DNA from: Chitinophagales bacterium
GTDB taxonomy: Bacteria > Bacteroidota > Bacteroidia > Chitinophagales > Saprospiraceae
NCBI GenBank assembly: GCA_013298845.1
Contig: JAAFJN010000002.1
Coordinates: forward strand, 259,949-323,948
DNA length: 64,000 nt
Direction: 5' to 3'
The position numbers and the translations under genes are program-made. Positions within the stretch are counted from its first letter, which is position 1. Every line of letters starts with the position of its first letter. Shown one piece after another: positions 53,093 through 62,645 of this stretch. The notes beneath the pieces were generated by a model. The model had not been told where the DNA came from. It saw nothing but the letters and a program-made list of their open reading frames with translations, and made no database searches.

Positions 53093-55114
53093 TTGGAATT
53101 TAAACTCACATCCAATTATAAACCCACGGGAGACCAACCCGTGGCGATTCAGCAATTGGTAGAAGGTATCGATCAGGGGGACCGCGCACAGGTTTTGTTG
53201 GGCGTAACCGGCTCCGGTAAAACCTTTACCATGGCCAATGTCATTGCCAAAGTGAATCGGCCTACGCTCATTTTGACCCACAATAAAACCCTCACCGCGC
53301 AACTTTACGGCGAATTTCAAAATTTTTTTCCCGAAAACGCCGTGGAGTACTTCGTGAGTTATTACGATTATTACCAGCCCGAAGCCTACGTGGCGGTGTC
53401 GGATACCTACATTGAAAAAGACCTCCAGATCAACGATTTGGTGGATAAACTGCGTCTCAAAGCGACGTCTACACTATTGTCGGGGCGGCGCGATATTATT
53501 ATTGTGGCTTCGGTATCGTGTATTTACGGTATGGGTAACCCCGATGATTACAAATCGGGTATTATTCGCATTGAGAAAGGCCAAAAAATACCCCGTACCC
53601 AATTCCTGTACGCGCTCACCGATAGTCTTTATTCGCGCACGGAAGTGGAATTTGGCCGCGCCAATTTTCGGGTAAAAGGTGATACCGTGGACATTAATTT
53701 GCCGTACGCCGATTGGGGTTATCGCGTCATTTTTTGGGGCGACGAAATCGAAACCATCGAAACCATCGAAAAAGAAACGGGCAAACGCCTCCAAAGTATA
53801 GACGAAGCGGCCATTTATCCCGCTAATCTGTACATTGCGCCCAAAGACCGTATCCATCAGATTATCAATGAGATACAGGATGAAATGGCCCAGCAGGAAA
53901 AGTATTTCATCCGCGAGGGCCGTTCTCTCGAAGCCAAACGGATTCGCGAACGCACTTCTTTTGACCTTGAAATGATTCGTGAGTTGGGGTATTGCAGCGG
54001 TATTGAAAACTATTCCCGCTTTTTTGATCGGCGCGAGCCGGGTGCCCGTCCGTTTTGTTTGATGGATTATTTCCCCGATGATTTTTTGTTGATTGTGGAC
54101 GAAAGCCACGTTACTGTGCCGCAATTGCGCGGTATGTGGGGAGGCGACCGCGCGCGCAAACAAATGTTGGTGAACTACGGTTTCCGCCTGCCATCGGCCA
54201 TTGATAACCGCCCGCAAAGTTTTGAAGAGTTTGAATCCCTGATCAATCAGGTGGTATTTGTAAGTGCAACCCCCGCCAATTACGAGTTGGAAAAAACCGA
54301 AGGCATCGTAGTGGAGCAGTTGGTGCGCCCAACCGGGTTGTTAGATCCGCCGATTGAAGTGCGCCCGTCGCTCAATCAAATTGACGATTTGATGGAGGAA
54401 ATTCAAAAAAGAATTGACGTCAACGAACGAACTTTGGTCACTACGCTCACCAAACGAATGGCCGAAGAATTGGCCGCTTATCTCATTCGCCTCAACATCA
54501 AGTGCCGTTATATTCACTCGGAGGTAGAAACCCTGGAGCGCGTGGAAATTATCCGCGACCTGCGCCTCGGCGAATACGATGTTTTGATCGGGGTTAACCT
54601 TCTGCGCGAAGGTCTGGATATGCCGGAAGTGTCATTGGTGGCCATTTTGGACGCCGATAAAGAAGGTTTTTTGCGCAATGCCCGCTCTTTAACCCAAACG
54701 GCCGGCCGCGCCGCCCGTAATTCCAACGGTTTGGTTATTTTTTACGCCGATAAAGTTACCGACGCGATGCAGGATACCATTGACGAAACCAATCGCCGCC
54801 GTTCCATCCAAATTGCCTACAACGAAGAGCACGGCATTACGCCGCGCACCGTTTCGCGCACGCGAGAGGAGATTATGAACCAGCGCAGTATCCTCGATGT
54901 GCGCGGTACCGAACCCACGGCTTACATTGAGAAAGAAGAAATTAACCTCGCCGCCGAACCAATTTTGGCCTACGCCAGTCGCGGACAATTGGAAAAAATG
55001 ATCCAACAAGCGGAGGACAATATGAAAAAAGCCGCCAAAGACCTCGATTTCCTTTCCGCCGCCCAGTATCGCGACGAAATGAATGCTTTGAAAAAAATGT
55101 TGAAAAGTGAATAG
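53093..55114 (+). CDS. uvrB: UvrABC system protein B
   Basis: 673 residues. The start is a TTG at 53093: a stop lies at 53075 in frame and the first later ATG is inside the ATPase domain. It reads EFKLTSNYKPTGDQP, Walker A LGVTGSGKTFTMAN (about 37-50), the damage-probing beta hairpin YYDYYQPEAYV, helicase motif VDESHVTVPQL, LTQTAGRAARN, and a C-terminal UVR motif (MIQQAEDNMKKAAKDLDF). It verifies DNA damage in nucleotide excision repair. The last codons (LKSE and TAG) overlap a heptamer-like sequence. Confidence 0.97.
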   Translation: MEFKLTSNYKPTGDQPVAIQQLVEGIDQGDRAQVLLGVTGSGKTFTMANVIAKVNRPTLILTHNKTLTAQLYGEFQNFFPENAVEYFVSYYDYYQPEAYVAVSDTYIEKDLQINDLVDKLRLKATSTLLSGRRDIIIVASVSCIYGMGNPDDYKSGIIRIEKGQKIPRTQFLYALTDSLYSRTEVEFGRANFRVKGDTVDINLPYADWGYRVIFWGDEIETIETIEKETGKRLQSIDEAAIYPANLYIAPKDRIHQIINEIQDEMAQQEKYFIREGRSLEAKRIRERTSFDLEMIRELGYCSGIENYSRFFDRREPGARPFCLMDYFPDDFLLIVDESHVTVPQLRGMWGGDRARKQMLVNYGFRLPSAIDNRPQSFEEFESLINQVVFVSATPANYELEKTEGIVVEQLVRPTGLLDPPIEVRPSLNQIDDLMEEIQKRIDVNERTLVTTLTKRMAEELAAYLIRLNIKCRYIHSEVETLERVEIIRDLRLGEYDVLIGVNLLREGLDMPEVSLVAILDADKEGFLRNARSLTQTAGRAARNSNGLVIFYADKVTDAMQDTIDETNRRRSIQIAYNEEHGITPRTVSRTREEIMNQRSILDVRGTEPTAYIEKEEINLAAEPILAYASRGQLEKMIQQAEDNMKKAAKDLDFLSAAQYRDEMNALKKMLKSE

Positions 55115-55145
55115 GTTTTTAGTGATGTCTCTCATCACTCATATC
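55107..55145. repeat. Short degenerate heptamer pair at the uvrB 3' end
   Basis: GTGAATA at 55107 includes part of the uvrB stop; GTGATGT near 55122 and TCATCAC at 55132 form a small inverted pair. It lies in the 34-base gap between convergent uvrB and photolyase genes. Confidence 0.5.
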
Positions 55146-55148
55146 TCT

Positions 55149-56573
55149 TTACTGCGCCCATTTATCAATGCGGACGACGGCTTTGGGGTATTGGGTCATT
55201 TTATACGCCATGCGTTGAGCGTTGTTGAGCAGATCGGGGCGATGGATGAATTCTTTGGGCACCAACCGAAGTTCGGGGCACCAAATTCGGACAAAATCGC
55301 CGTTTAAATCGTAGTTTTTAGCCTGGGTCAGGATATTAAAATAACGGTCTTCGCGCGGGTCACTGCCCACCCCGGCCACGTAATTCCAGTTCCCCCAGTT
55401 GCTGCACGGATCATAATCGAGCAAAAGACTCTCGAAGTATTCGGCGCCCATTTGCCAATTTACTTTTAAATCGCGCACCAAAAACGACGCCACATTTTGG
55501 CGGCCCCGGTTGCTCATCCAGCCGGTTTCGGCCAGTTCACGCATGTTGGCATCCACAAAAGGTACGCCGGTGCGCCCCTCGGCCCACACGTTAAACATCT
55601 CGTAGTTATTGCGGAGTTGTTTGAGCGATTTGTTGTGGGTTCCTCCTTTCAAAAAAATGCGATTGCCGTGTTTTTTGCCCATTAAACGGAAAAAATCGCG
55701 CCAAAGCAGTTCAAAAAACAACCAATACGTACTTTCATTACTGGTGCGCTCGGCTTCGTAGCGGCGTAATTCGGCGTATATGTACTTGGGTGACAAACAG
55801 CCGGTGGCCAACCAAGGCGAGAACTTGGAGGAATAATCCGGCCCGATGAGGCCGTTTCGGGTTTGTTTGTAGGTGGCCACGGCGTTGGAACCCCACAAAT
55901 AATGTTTTAGCCGTTTAATGCCCTCGGTTTCGCCGCCTTTAAAATCAAGGGCCGCGGAAGCCGACGTCGTAAAGGGTTCGTGACCGAAATCAATTAAATC
56001 AGGAACGTTGCCCAATTCTACCTCTGCGGGCAGGGCGGGCATACTCACCGGCGTAGGCAAGGGCGGACGAATGGCCGTTACCCCTTCCGTTTCTTTTCTA
56101 AAATGCGAAAACACATCGGGGATATGTTGCACCGGAGCGGGTAAATCTTGCGTGTGGTAGAGCATTTTGCCCCGGGTAAAAATCAATTCGATGCCACAAT
56201 CCCAAAGTTTTTTTTCCAGTTTATCCTGTACCAACACCTCCTCGTGGGTGCGTTCGCGGTTGCAAAAAACCCACGAACAATGGTGTGCTTTGGCCATATC
56301 GGCCACAATTTCTTCGGGTATTCCGACCCGAACGACCAAATCTGAACCAATACGGCGCAAATTTTCTTTCAAATTGCGAATGCACTCGAGGATAAATTTG
56401 GCTCTGAATTTTCCGGTTTTTGCAAAGCCAAACCGCGTTTGGCCCCGAAAAATACGTTCGTCAAAAATGTAAACCGGGATAACTTCGTCGGCCATGCGCA
56501 GGGCATTGGTAATCGCTTCATTATCGTGCAATCTCAAATCATTGCGAAACCATACTATGGCGCGTCTTCTCAT
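55149..56573 (-). CDS. DASH-type cryptochrome/deoxyribodipyrimidine photolyase
   Basis: 474 residues. N-terminal photolyase domain starting AIVWFRNDLRLHDNEAI (about 5-21) binds the antenna folate. The FAD-binding domain (about 220-450) has GVPFVDANMRELAETGWM, SNRGRQNVASFLVRD and the DASH-like DYDPCSNWGNWNYVAGVG then DPREDRYFN. It uses blue light to repair cyclobutane pyrimidine dimers, in DASH proteins preferably in single-stranded DNA. It is convergent with uvrB, so two UV-repair genes stand side by side. Confidence 0.94.
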   Translation of the reverse strand: MRRRAIVWFRNDLRLHDNEAITNALRMADEVIPVYIFDERIFRGQTRFGFAKTGKFRAKFILECIRNLKENLRRIGSDLVVRVGIPEEIVADMAKAHHCSWVFCNRERTHEEVLVQDKLEKKLWDCGIELIFTRGKMLYHTQDLPAPVQHIPDVFSHFRKETEGVTAIRPPLPTPVSMPALPAEVELGNVPDLIDFGHEPFTTSASAALDFKGGETEGIKRLKHYLWGSNAVATYKQTRNGLIGPDYSSKFSPWLATGCLSPKYIYAELRRYEAERTSNESTYWLFFELLWRDFFRLMGKKHGNRIFLKGGTHNKSLKQLRNNYEMFNVWAEGRTGVPFVDANMRELAETGWMSNRGRQNVASFLVRDLKVNWQMGAEYFESLLLDYDPCSNWGNWNYVAGVGSDPREDRYFNILTQAKNYDLNGDFVRIWCPELRLVPKEFIHRPDLLNNAQRMAYKMTQYPKAVVRIDKWAQ

Positions 56574-56669
56574 GTTAGGTAGTGATGGATGATGGTTGAA
56601 CGGGGACTGGCTTTACAACTAAAAAATGCTTTTTTTGTTTGGGTTTTTGACATTTTTCTTTGTAATACT

Positions 56670-57614
56670 ATGGCAAAATTTGCACCTCGAATTAAAGGCG
56701 ACCAACGTGAACTGGGGTTGGGTCGGCATATTACAACCCAGGGTCGGCTGATTAATGCCGACGGCTCGTTTAATGTTATCCGGCACAGCAATAGTTTTTG
56801 GGACAACGCCTACTACGACCTGGTAACCATGTCGAATTGGCGGTTTTTCCTGATGATTTTTTTCACGTTTACCACCATCAATGCGCTTTTTGCGTCGTTG
56901 TACCTATTGGGCGGCACCGAACAACTGTCGAGCACCCCCACCAATTCGTATTTTGACGCCTGGATGCACGCTTTTTTCTTTAGTTCCCAAACCATTACGA
57001 CCGTGGGATACGGGCACATTAGCCCCACCAGTTTTAGCGCGAGTTTGCTGGCTTCGCTCGAATCGTTTTTTGGGCTGTTGTTTTTTGCGCTGATTTCCGG
57101 GTTGTTGTACGGGCGTTTTAGCCGTCCGGTGGCCAAAGTACTTTTTAGTCAAAATGCCCTGATTTCCCCGTTTCAGAACGGTACGGCTTTCATGTTTCGG
57201 ATGGTGAATCCGCGCCGGAGCGAATTGGTGGAGGCCGAAGTAGAAGTATCGCTGGCCATTAACCAACGCGACGAAGAAACGGGCGAAATTGCCCGGCGGT
57301 TTTTCCGGCTGGACTTAGAGATTAGCCGGATTGCCTTTTTTAGCATGGCATGGACCATTGTGCACGCCATTAATGCCAATAGCCCGCTCTACGGCCTCAC
57401 CGAAGAGCAATTGATGGATGCCAACGCCGAGTTTTTAATTTTGTTAAAAGGCACCGACGAATCGAACGAACAAATGGTACACGCCCGCAAATCGTACATT
57501 TCCGCCGAAGTGGTGTGGAATGCCAAATTTTCGCCCATGATGGGCCGGACCAAAGACCAAGTTAAAATGGAAGTGCATTCGCATAAAGTGGGCGAATACG
57601 AACATCTGAACTAA
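56670..57614 (+). CDS. KirBac-type inward rectifier potassium channel
   Basis: 314 residues from the ATG at 56670 (MAKFAPRIKGDQ). A slide helix precedes TM1 (FFLMIFFTFTTINALFASLY), the pore helix and selectivity filter TITTVGYGH (about 107-115), and TM2 (LASLESFFGLLFFALISGLLY). The C-terminal 180 residues form the cytoplasmic immunoglobulin-like Kir domain (AFMFRMVNPRRSELVEAEVE). It conducts K+ across the inner membrane. The stop lies 2 bases from the end of convergent gnd. Confidence 0.95.
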   Translation: MAKFAPRIKGDQRELGLGRHITTQGRLINADGSFNVIRHSNSFWDNAYYDLVTMSNWRFFLMIFFTFTTINALFASLYLLGGTEQLSSTPTNSYFDAWMHAFFFSSQTITTVGYGHISPTSFSASLLASLESFFGLLFFALISGLLYGRFSRPVAKVLFSQNALISPFQNGTAFMFRMVNPRRSELVEAEVEVSLAINQRDEETGEIARRFFRLDLEISRIAFFSMAWTIVHAINANSPLYGLTEEQLMDANAEFLILLKGTDESNEQMVHARKSYISAEVVWNAKFSPMMGRTKDQVKMEVHSHKVGEYEHLN

Positions 57615-57616
57615 GT

Positions 57617-59041
57617 TTATACCGGCCGAAAACCACCCGTCACCACTTCCCCGGTATCGCGGCGGCGGTAGGTATGCGCCCCAAAATAATCGCGCTGCGC
57701 CTGAATGACGTTCATCGCCGAATCGGCGTTGATATACCCATTTAAAAACTGAATGGCCGCCGATAAACAAGGCGTGTCTAAACCGTCGGACATGGCGACA
57801 ACGATGGTTTGAACGAGGAAAAACCGCGTCAGGTGCGCTCGTTGGCACAAAATAGGATCTTGCAACAAACGTTCGCCGGTGTTTAAAATACCGGGCAAAT
57901 CTTCCATCAAACGGGAACGAATAATGCAACCATTGGTCCAGATGCGCGCAATTTCGGGCAGATTAAGTGCCCATTGATAGGTAATGGAGGCCACCTGAAT
58001 TAAGTGAAAACCCTGGTGGTGGTTGACAATACGCGCCAGTTGGTAAGCGTGGCGCACGTATTCGTCGCTCATGATGTATTGGGCGCGATTTTGGTCGTTA
58101 ATGGGACTTTCGTGCGGAATTTTCCCGGCGGCTTCGCGGCGCTCAGTGGCTACTGCCGACAAATACCGGGCAAACAACGCTTCGCTGATCATGGTGGCCG
58201 ATACGCCCAGTTCGGCGGCGGCGGCGGTGGCCCAACCACCGGTTCCTTTGCTGGAAGCGGCGTCTTCCACAAGATCGAGTAACCAGCCATCGCCGGATTT
58301 TACCCGCAAAATATCCACCGTGATTTCGAGCAGATAACTGGCCACGTCCGTTTGCAACCACGCCTCAAAAATATCGGCAATAGCATCGGGGGAATATTGA
58401 AAAGTGCGGCGGAATAAAGCGTACACCTCAGCGATGAGTTGCATTTCGGCGTACTCGATGCCGTTGTGCACCATTTTGACAAAATGTCCGGCTCCGCCAT
58501 TGCCCACGTAGGCACAGCAAGGGGCACCGTTTTTGTCTTTGGCCGCAATCCGTTCCAGGTGTTCTTTTACCGCTTCGTAGGCTTCGGGGGCACCGCCGGG
58601 CATGATAGAAGGCCCTTTGAGCGCACCCTCTTCGCCGCCCGATACGCCGCAGCCCATAAAGTGAAGACCACGGGCGGCCAAAGCGTCCATGCGCCGTTGG
58701 GTATCTTTATAATGGGCGTTGCCGCCGTCCATGATAATATCGCCGGGCGCGAGCAGCGGCACCAGTTCGTCAATAACAGCATCAGTGGGGGCACCGGCAT
58801 TGACCATGAGGAAAATACGGCGCGGCAATTCGAGGGCCTGCACAAATGCACCGAGGTCTTCAAAACCCTCGGCCGCTTGCAGTTCGGGGTATTGTTGGAT
58901 AAACTGAACGGCCACGCGTTCTTCTTTTCCCGCCACAAAACGGTTGTACAAGGCCAAAGAAGTACCTTTCCCTGCCAGGTTACGCGCCAGGCTTTTGCCC
59001 ATCACGCCCAGCCCAATTAAACCAAATGCTTTTTTTGACAT
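57617..59041 (-). CDS. gnd: 6-phosphogluconate dehydrogenase, decarboxylating
   Basis: 474 residues from the ATG at 59041 (MSKKAFGLIGLGVMG). Rossmann motif GLIGLGVMGKSLARNL (about 6-21), the substrate loop MDGGNAHYKDTQRR, GVSGGEEGALKGPSIMPGG, catalytic Lys and Asn in GHFVKMVHNGIEYAEMQ, and the C-terminal GAHTYRR. It produces ribulose-5-phosphate and NAD(P)H in the pentose phosphate pathway. The length matches the homodimeric form. zwf and pgl are not in the window. Confidence 0.97.
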   Translation of the reverse strand: MSKKAFGLIGLGVMGKSLARNLAGKGTSLALYNRFVAGKEERVAVQFIQQYPELQAAEGFEDLGAFVQALELPRRIFLMVNAGAPTDAVIDELVPLLAPGDIIMDGGNAHYKDTQRRMDALAARGLHFMGCGVSGGEEGALKGPSIMPGGAPEAYEAVKEHLERIAAKDKNGAPCCAYVGNGGAGHFVKMVHNGIEYAEMQLIAEVYALFRRTFQYSPDAIADIFEAWLQTDVASYLLEITVDILRVKSGDGWLLDLVEDAASSKGTGGWATAAAAELGVSATMISEALFARYLSAVATERREAAGKIPHESPINDQNRAQYIMSDEYVRHAYQLARIVNHHQGFHLIQVASITYQWALNLPEIARIWTNGCIIRSRLMEDLPGILNTGERLLQDPILCQRAHLTRFFLVQTIVVAMSDGLDTPCLSAAIQFLNGYINADSAMNVIQAQRDYFGAHTYRRRDTGEVVTGGFRPV

Positions 59042-59186
59042 AACGTTTGTTCGTATTGTTGGGTGCAAAGGTCTTTATTTGTTTAGGAAAATAAACGAAC
59101 TGCCGAAAATATTTGCCCAAAAAACAAAAAGGCGGTTCATTTGAGGGGCAAACCGCCGCATCATAACAAAACCCACCCTGAATCGT

Positions 59187-60221
59187 ATGCTTAAATCTTT
59201 TATTCCCACGGTTATTTGTCTGGCCTTTATCATTCCCACCTTGTGCAGCAATTGCGGCAGCACCCGTTACGCGCCCGAACGGATGGTGGGCGTTACGATG
59301 GTGGCCCCCCGCATGGCCTCCGATACCAATCCGTTGGTGGCAGCCCGCGAGATGGGTTTTGGTTGGACGGCTTTTGTGCCTTACGCATTTGTGCGCCGCG
59401 ACAGCGCCCGGGTGCAATACGAAGAGGTGGAGCAACGCATTATGTGGGGCGAAAGTGTGGCCGGTATTAAACACAGCATCCGGTGGGCGCGGGAGCAGGG
59501 CATGAAAGTCATGTTGAAGCCGCAGGTGTGGTGTGGGCGCACCTGGATTGGCGCTTTGACGTTTAATAACGAGCAGGACTGGGCCATTTTTGAAGAAAGT
59601 TACCGCCGATACATCCTCATTATGGCCAAAACGGCCGAAAGCGAAGGGGTAGAACTATTGTGCATCGGTACCGAATTAAGCCCGCAGGCGCTGGCCCGAA
59701 CGGCCTATTGGCAACAATTAATTGCCGAAATCCGGCGGGTGTACCGGGGCAAAATCACGTATTCGGCCAATTGGGACAACTGGGACCGTTTCCCGTATTG
59801 GAGCGACCTTGACTATATCGGGTTAGGCAGTTATTTCCCGCTGGATTCGGCGGCCATGCCCGATAAAAACGATCTTAAAAAAGCCTGGAAACCCGTTGTA
59901 AAACGCATTGGTATGCACGCCGATTCGTTAAAAAAATCGGTTTTATTCACCGAAATGGGTTATTTGGGGGTGCCGGGTTGCTGCGGAAAACTGTGGGAAC
60001 TGGAACCTCGGCGCGATACGTTGCCGGTATCCGCCGAATGCCAGGCCCGGGCTTTTGAAGTACTGCTGGAGGTATTTTCGGAGCAGCATTGGTGGTCGGG
60101 TGGCTTTGTGTGGAAATACCATCCCACGCATTTGATGAAACCGCGTTACGGCGATAAAGATTACGATATTCAGGGAAAACCAGCAGGCAAAGTTTTTGAA
60201 AGTTTTTTGAAGATGAAATAA
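59187..60221 (+). CDS. Exported GH113-like glycoside hydrolase
   Basis: 344 residues with signal peptide MLKSFIPTVICLAFIIPTLC; a Cys-containing SNCGS follows, but it is not a standard lipobox. The TIM barrel has KVMLKPQVWCGRTWIG, the acid/base Glu in LCIGTELSPQALA (about 160) and the nucleophile Glu in LFTEMGYLG (about 250). Family GH113 includes beta-mannanases. The fold call is fairly firm; substrate specificity is not. It stands between gnd and the DUF6157 gene with its own promoter region. Confidence 0.83.
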   Translation: MLKSFIPTVICLAFIIPTLCSNCGSTRYAPERMVGVTMVAPRMASDTNPLVAAREMGFGWTAFVPYAFVRRDSARVQYEEVEQRIMWGESVAGIKHSIRWAREQGMKVMLKPQVWCGRTWIGALTFNNEQDWAIFEESYRRYILIMAKTAESEGVELLCIGTELSPQALARTAYWQQLIAEIRRVYRGKITYSANWDNWDRFPYWSDLDYIGLGSYFPLDSAAMPDKNDLKKAWKPVVKRIGMHADSLKKSVLFTEMGYLGVPGCCGKLWELEPRRDTLPVSAECQARAFEVLLEVFSEQHWWSGGFVWKYHPTHLMKPRYGDKDYDIQGKPAGKVFESFLKMK

Positions 60222-60241
60222 ACTTCCCAAAACTTTTTATT

Positions 60242-60249
60242 TATTTTTG
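60242..60249 (+). promoter_or_regulatory. Candidate -7 promoter element for the DUF6157 gene
   Basis: TATTTTTG then CGGCGC fits TAnnTTTG; the ATG follows at 60277, 27 bases downstream. Confidence 0.4.
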
Positions 60250-60276
60250 CGGCGCTGTTTTTAAAACAAAACCTTC

Positions 60277-60684
60277 ATGCACACCACAAATTATTACAAT
60301 ACTTTTATTGAAATTGCCGATGATTGCCCCCTGTCACAAGGCGAAGTGCCACCGGTAAAAGGCGACAAAAAATCAGTTGCCAACCAGCAATTTGACATGA
60401 TTCAGCAGGCCCCTTATCAATTCACGTCCGACGATGTGATTTTTAGTACCTACGCCGAGCGCAACGGTATTGTGGGGAACCTGACCCACGAACGCGAATT
60501 GTTTTTTTCCAAGGGGCAGGCCTGTTTGCGCGCCTCGCCGCTGGGCAAACGTTATGGCTGGGGAGTTCACCACAACGAGGAAGGGAAAGTGGCCATTTAT
60601 GCCGCCGGAACGCCCGAATATGAACAAATGCTCCAAAATCCCGCCCTGAAACGGGTGAAAGCGGTTCGGAGTAAAAAGGCTTAA
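60277..60684 (+). CDS. DUF6157 family protein
   Basis: 135 residues, cytoplasmic. Typical features are the start TTNYYNTFIEIADDCP, then KSVANQQFDMIQQAPYQFTS, DDVIF and LTHERELFFSKGQACLRASP, and GKRYGWGVHHNEEGK. Members are widespread in bacteria and of unknown function. Two bases separate it from the DUF1697 gene, so the two are probably one operon. Confidence 0.88.
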   Translation: MHTTNYYNTFIEIADDCPLSQGEVPPVKGDKKSVANQQFDMIQQAPYQFTSDDVIFSTYAERNGIVGNLTHERELFFSKGQACLRASPLGKRYGWGVHHNEEGKVAIYAAGTPEYEQMLQNPALKRVKAVRSKKA

Positions 60685-60686
60685 CC

Positions 60687-61211
60687 ATGAACAAAAAATA
60701 CCTGGCATTTCTGCGCGGCATCAACGTGGGGAATATTCGCATCAAAATGACCGATTTGCAACGCGCTTTTGAACAAATGGGCTTTACGGGCGTGCGCACG
60801 TATTTGCAAACGGGCAACGTGGTTTTTAAGACCGAACAGGACGCGCCCGAAATTAAGGCCATTTTGGAAAAAGGACTCACCGAAACCTTTCATTACGAGG
60901 CATTTGTGCAAATTTACCCCTTCGAGGTATTGGCCCCCATCATTGACCAATATCCTTTTGAACGGACGGAAAACCACCACGCTTACGTTATTTTTGTGGA
61001 AACGGAACATGCGCAGCAAGAACTCCTCGCACTGGCGAATGGCCTTGAACCGGCCTCGGACGAACAAATAGTTGCCGGTCCCGGGGTGGTGTACTGGCAG
61101 GTGGCGCGCGGCGAAAGTACCAATACGCCCTTTGCCAAAATCACGGGTAAAGCCAAATACAAAAGCAGCACCACCGTACGCAACGTTAATACCCTCGAAA
61201 AAATGCTTTAA
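60687..61211 (+). CDS. DUF1697 family protein
   Basis: 174 residues, cytoplasmic. The hallmark start YLAFLRGINVGNIRIKM and GVRTYLQTGNVVF (about 31-43) define DUF1697, and the C-terminal KITGKAKYKSSTTVRNVNT is conserved too. No biochemical role is established. It follows the DUF6157 gene at a distance of two bases. Confidence 0.92.
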   Translation: MNKKYLAFLRGINVGNIRIKMTDLQRAFEQMGFTGVRTYLQTGNVVFKTEQDAPEIKAILEKGLTETFHYEAFVQIYPFEVLAPIIDQYPFERTENHHAYVIFVETEHAQQELLALANGLEPASDEQIVAGPGVVYWQVARGESTNTPFAKITGKAKYKSSTTVRNVNTLEKML

Positions 61212-61383
61212 TCAACGCGGCCGAACGTCCGAAAACGGACACCTTCGTGCAAAAGCGAACAATTTGCACCGTTGTTTTTTGGCACAAACAATTGATTATC
61301 AATAGATTTATATTTTGGCACTACTTTGGACTTCATTCATACAGCACAGGTAATTACAACAATTAAAAAACGCCACCTGCTTT

Positions 61384-62631
61384 ATGGATCGAGTTATTAA
61401 AAAGAAATTTTTTACCCCGCAACGGATTGGAATGGGCATTGGGGCGCTGGCTTTTGTGGCCTTTAGCGTGTACAGCATTTTTTTGTCGGGCAAACAAAGT
61501 ACGCTGAATGTCAACAAAGAACGCATCACTATTTCGGACGTAAAAAATGGCGTATTCGACGAGTTTATCGTTGTTACCGGGGTCGTTCAACCGCTCAAAA
61601 CGTACCGCTTGGATGCCATTGAAGGCGGTTACGTTGCCCAAAAACTGGTAGACGGCGGCGCCACGGTCAAACAAGGCGATCTGATCCTCAAATTGGATAA
61701 CCAGCGCCTCATGCTGGATTTTATGAACCGCGAAACCGAGATGAACCGCCTCATCAATGAGTTGGAAAATACGCGCCTTAGCCTTCGTCAAAATAAATTT
61801 GCGCTCCGCCGTACCCTTTCCGAACTGGATTTTCAAATTAAACAGGCCAAAATTGACGCCGACCGCAGCGAAAAACTGTACGCCGATAAAGTAGTGAGCG
61901 AGCAGGAGTTTCAGCGCAATAAAATTACCCTCGACCGCCTCACCGAACAGCGTTCGATTGAAATTGAAAACGAAAAATTTCAGGAAGAAAACAGCCTGAT
62001 TCAGATCCGCCAACTGGAAGGCACCCTCGCACGGACTCGCGACAATCTCTCGATGATGCGCCAAAACCTCGAAAATTTGTCGGTAAAAGCCCCGGTTTCG
62101 GGCTTATTATCGCGGGTGGACGTAGAAATTGGGGCCAGCATTACGGCCGGGCAAAACATCGGCCAAATTGACGACCTCAATGGTTTCAAAATGCGCATTG
62201 AGGTAGATGAACACTATATTTCCCGGATTTTCCCCGGTCTCGAAGGCTCTTTTGAGTTCAACGGCAAAACCCACCGCCTCGCGGTACAAAAAGTGTATCC
62301 CGAGGTTACCAACGGCCGTTTTCAGGTGGATATGACCTTCTCTGATGCCATCCCTGATGGTATTCGCCGCGGCCAATCGGTGCCCGTTCGGTTGCAACTG
62401 GGCAAACCCGCGCAGGCCATGTTGTTGCCCACCGGCGGATTTTTCAGCGATACCGGCGGCAATTGGGTGTACGTCCTGAACGGCAACGGCGACCGCGCCG
62501 AAAAACGCCAAATCTCGTTGGGCCGTAAAAACCCCCAATATTTTGAAGTACTCAGCGGCCTTTCGGACGGCGAACGCGTCATTACCAGTTCTTACAGTTC
62601 CTTTGGTGAAAAGGACGTCCTCATCTTTTAA
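61384..62631 (+). CDS. HlyD/MacA-like periplasmic adaptor of an ABC exporter
   Basis: 415 residues. One N-terminal membrane segment (IGMGIGALAFVAFSVYSIFL, about 14-33), a lipoyl-like half (GVVQPLKTYRLDAIEGG, DGGATVKQGDLILKL), a long alpha-helical hairpin about 115-230, the second lipoyl half (VKAPVSGLLSRVDVEIGAS), and beta-barrel/membrane-proximal domains (GQSVPVRLQLGKPA). It would bridge inner-membrane permease and outer-membrane channel. The ATPase gene follows 14 bases downstream. The substrate is not known. Confidence 0.92.
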   Translation: MDRVIKKKFFTPQRIGMGIGALAFVAFSVYSIFLSGKQSTLNVNKERITISDVKNGVFDEFIVVTGVVQPLKTYRLDAIEGGYVAQKLVDGGATVKQGDLILKLDNQRLMLDFMNRETEMNRLINELENTRLSLRQNKFALRRTLSELDFQIKQAKIDADRSEKLYADKVVSEQEFQRNKITLDRLTEQRSIEIENEKFQEENSLIQIRQLEGTLARTRDNLSMMRQNLENLSVKAPVSGLLSRVDVEIGASITAGQNIGQIDDLNGFKMRIEVDEHYISRIFPGLEGSFEFNGKTHRLAVQKVYPEVTNGRFQVDMTFSDAIPDGIRRGQSVPVRLQLGKPAQAMLLPTGGFFSDTGGNWVYVLNGNGDRAEKRQISLGRKNPQYFEVLSGLSDGERVITSSYSSFGEKDVLIF

Positions 62632-62645
62632 ATCTATACCAACAC

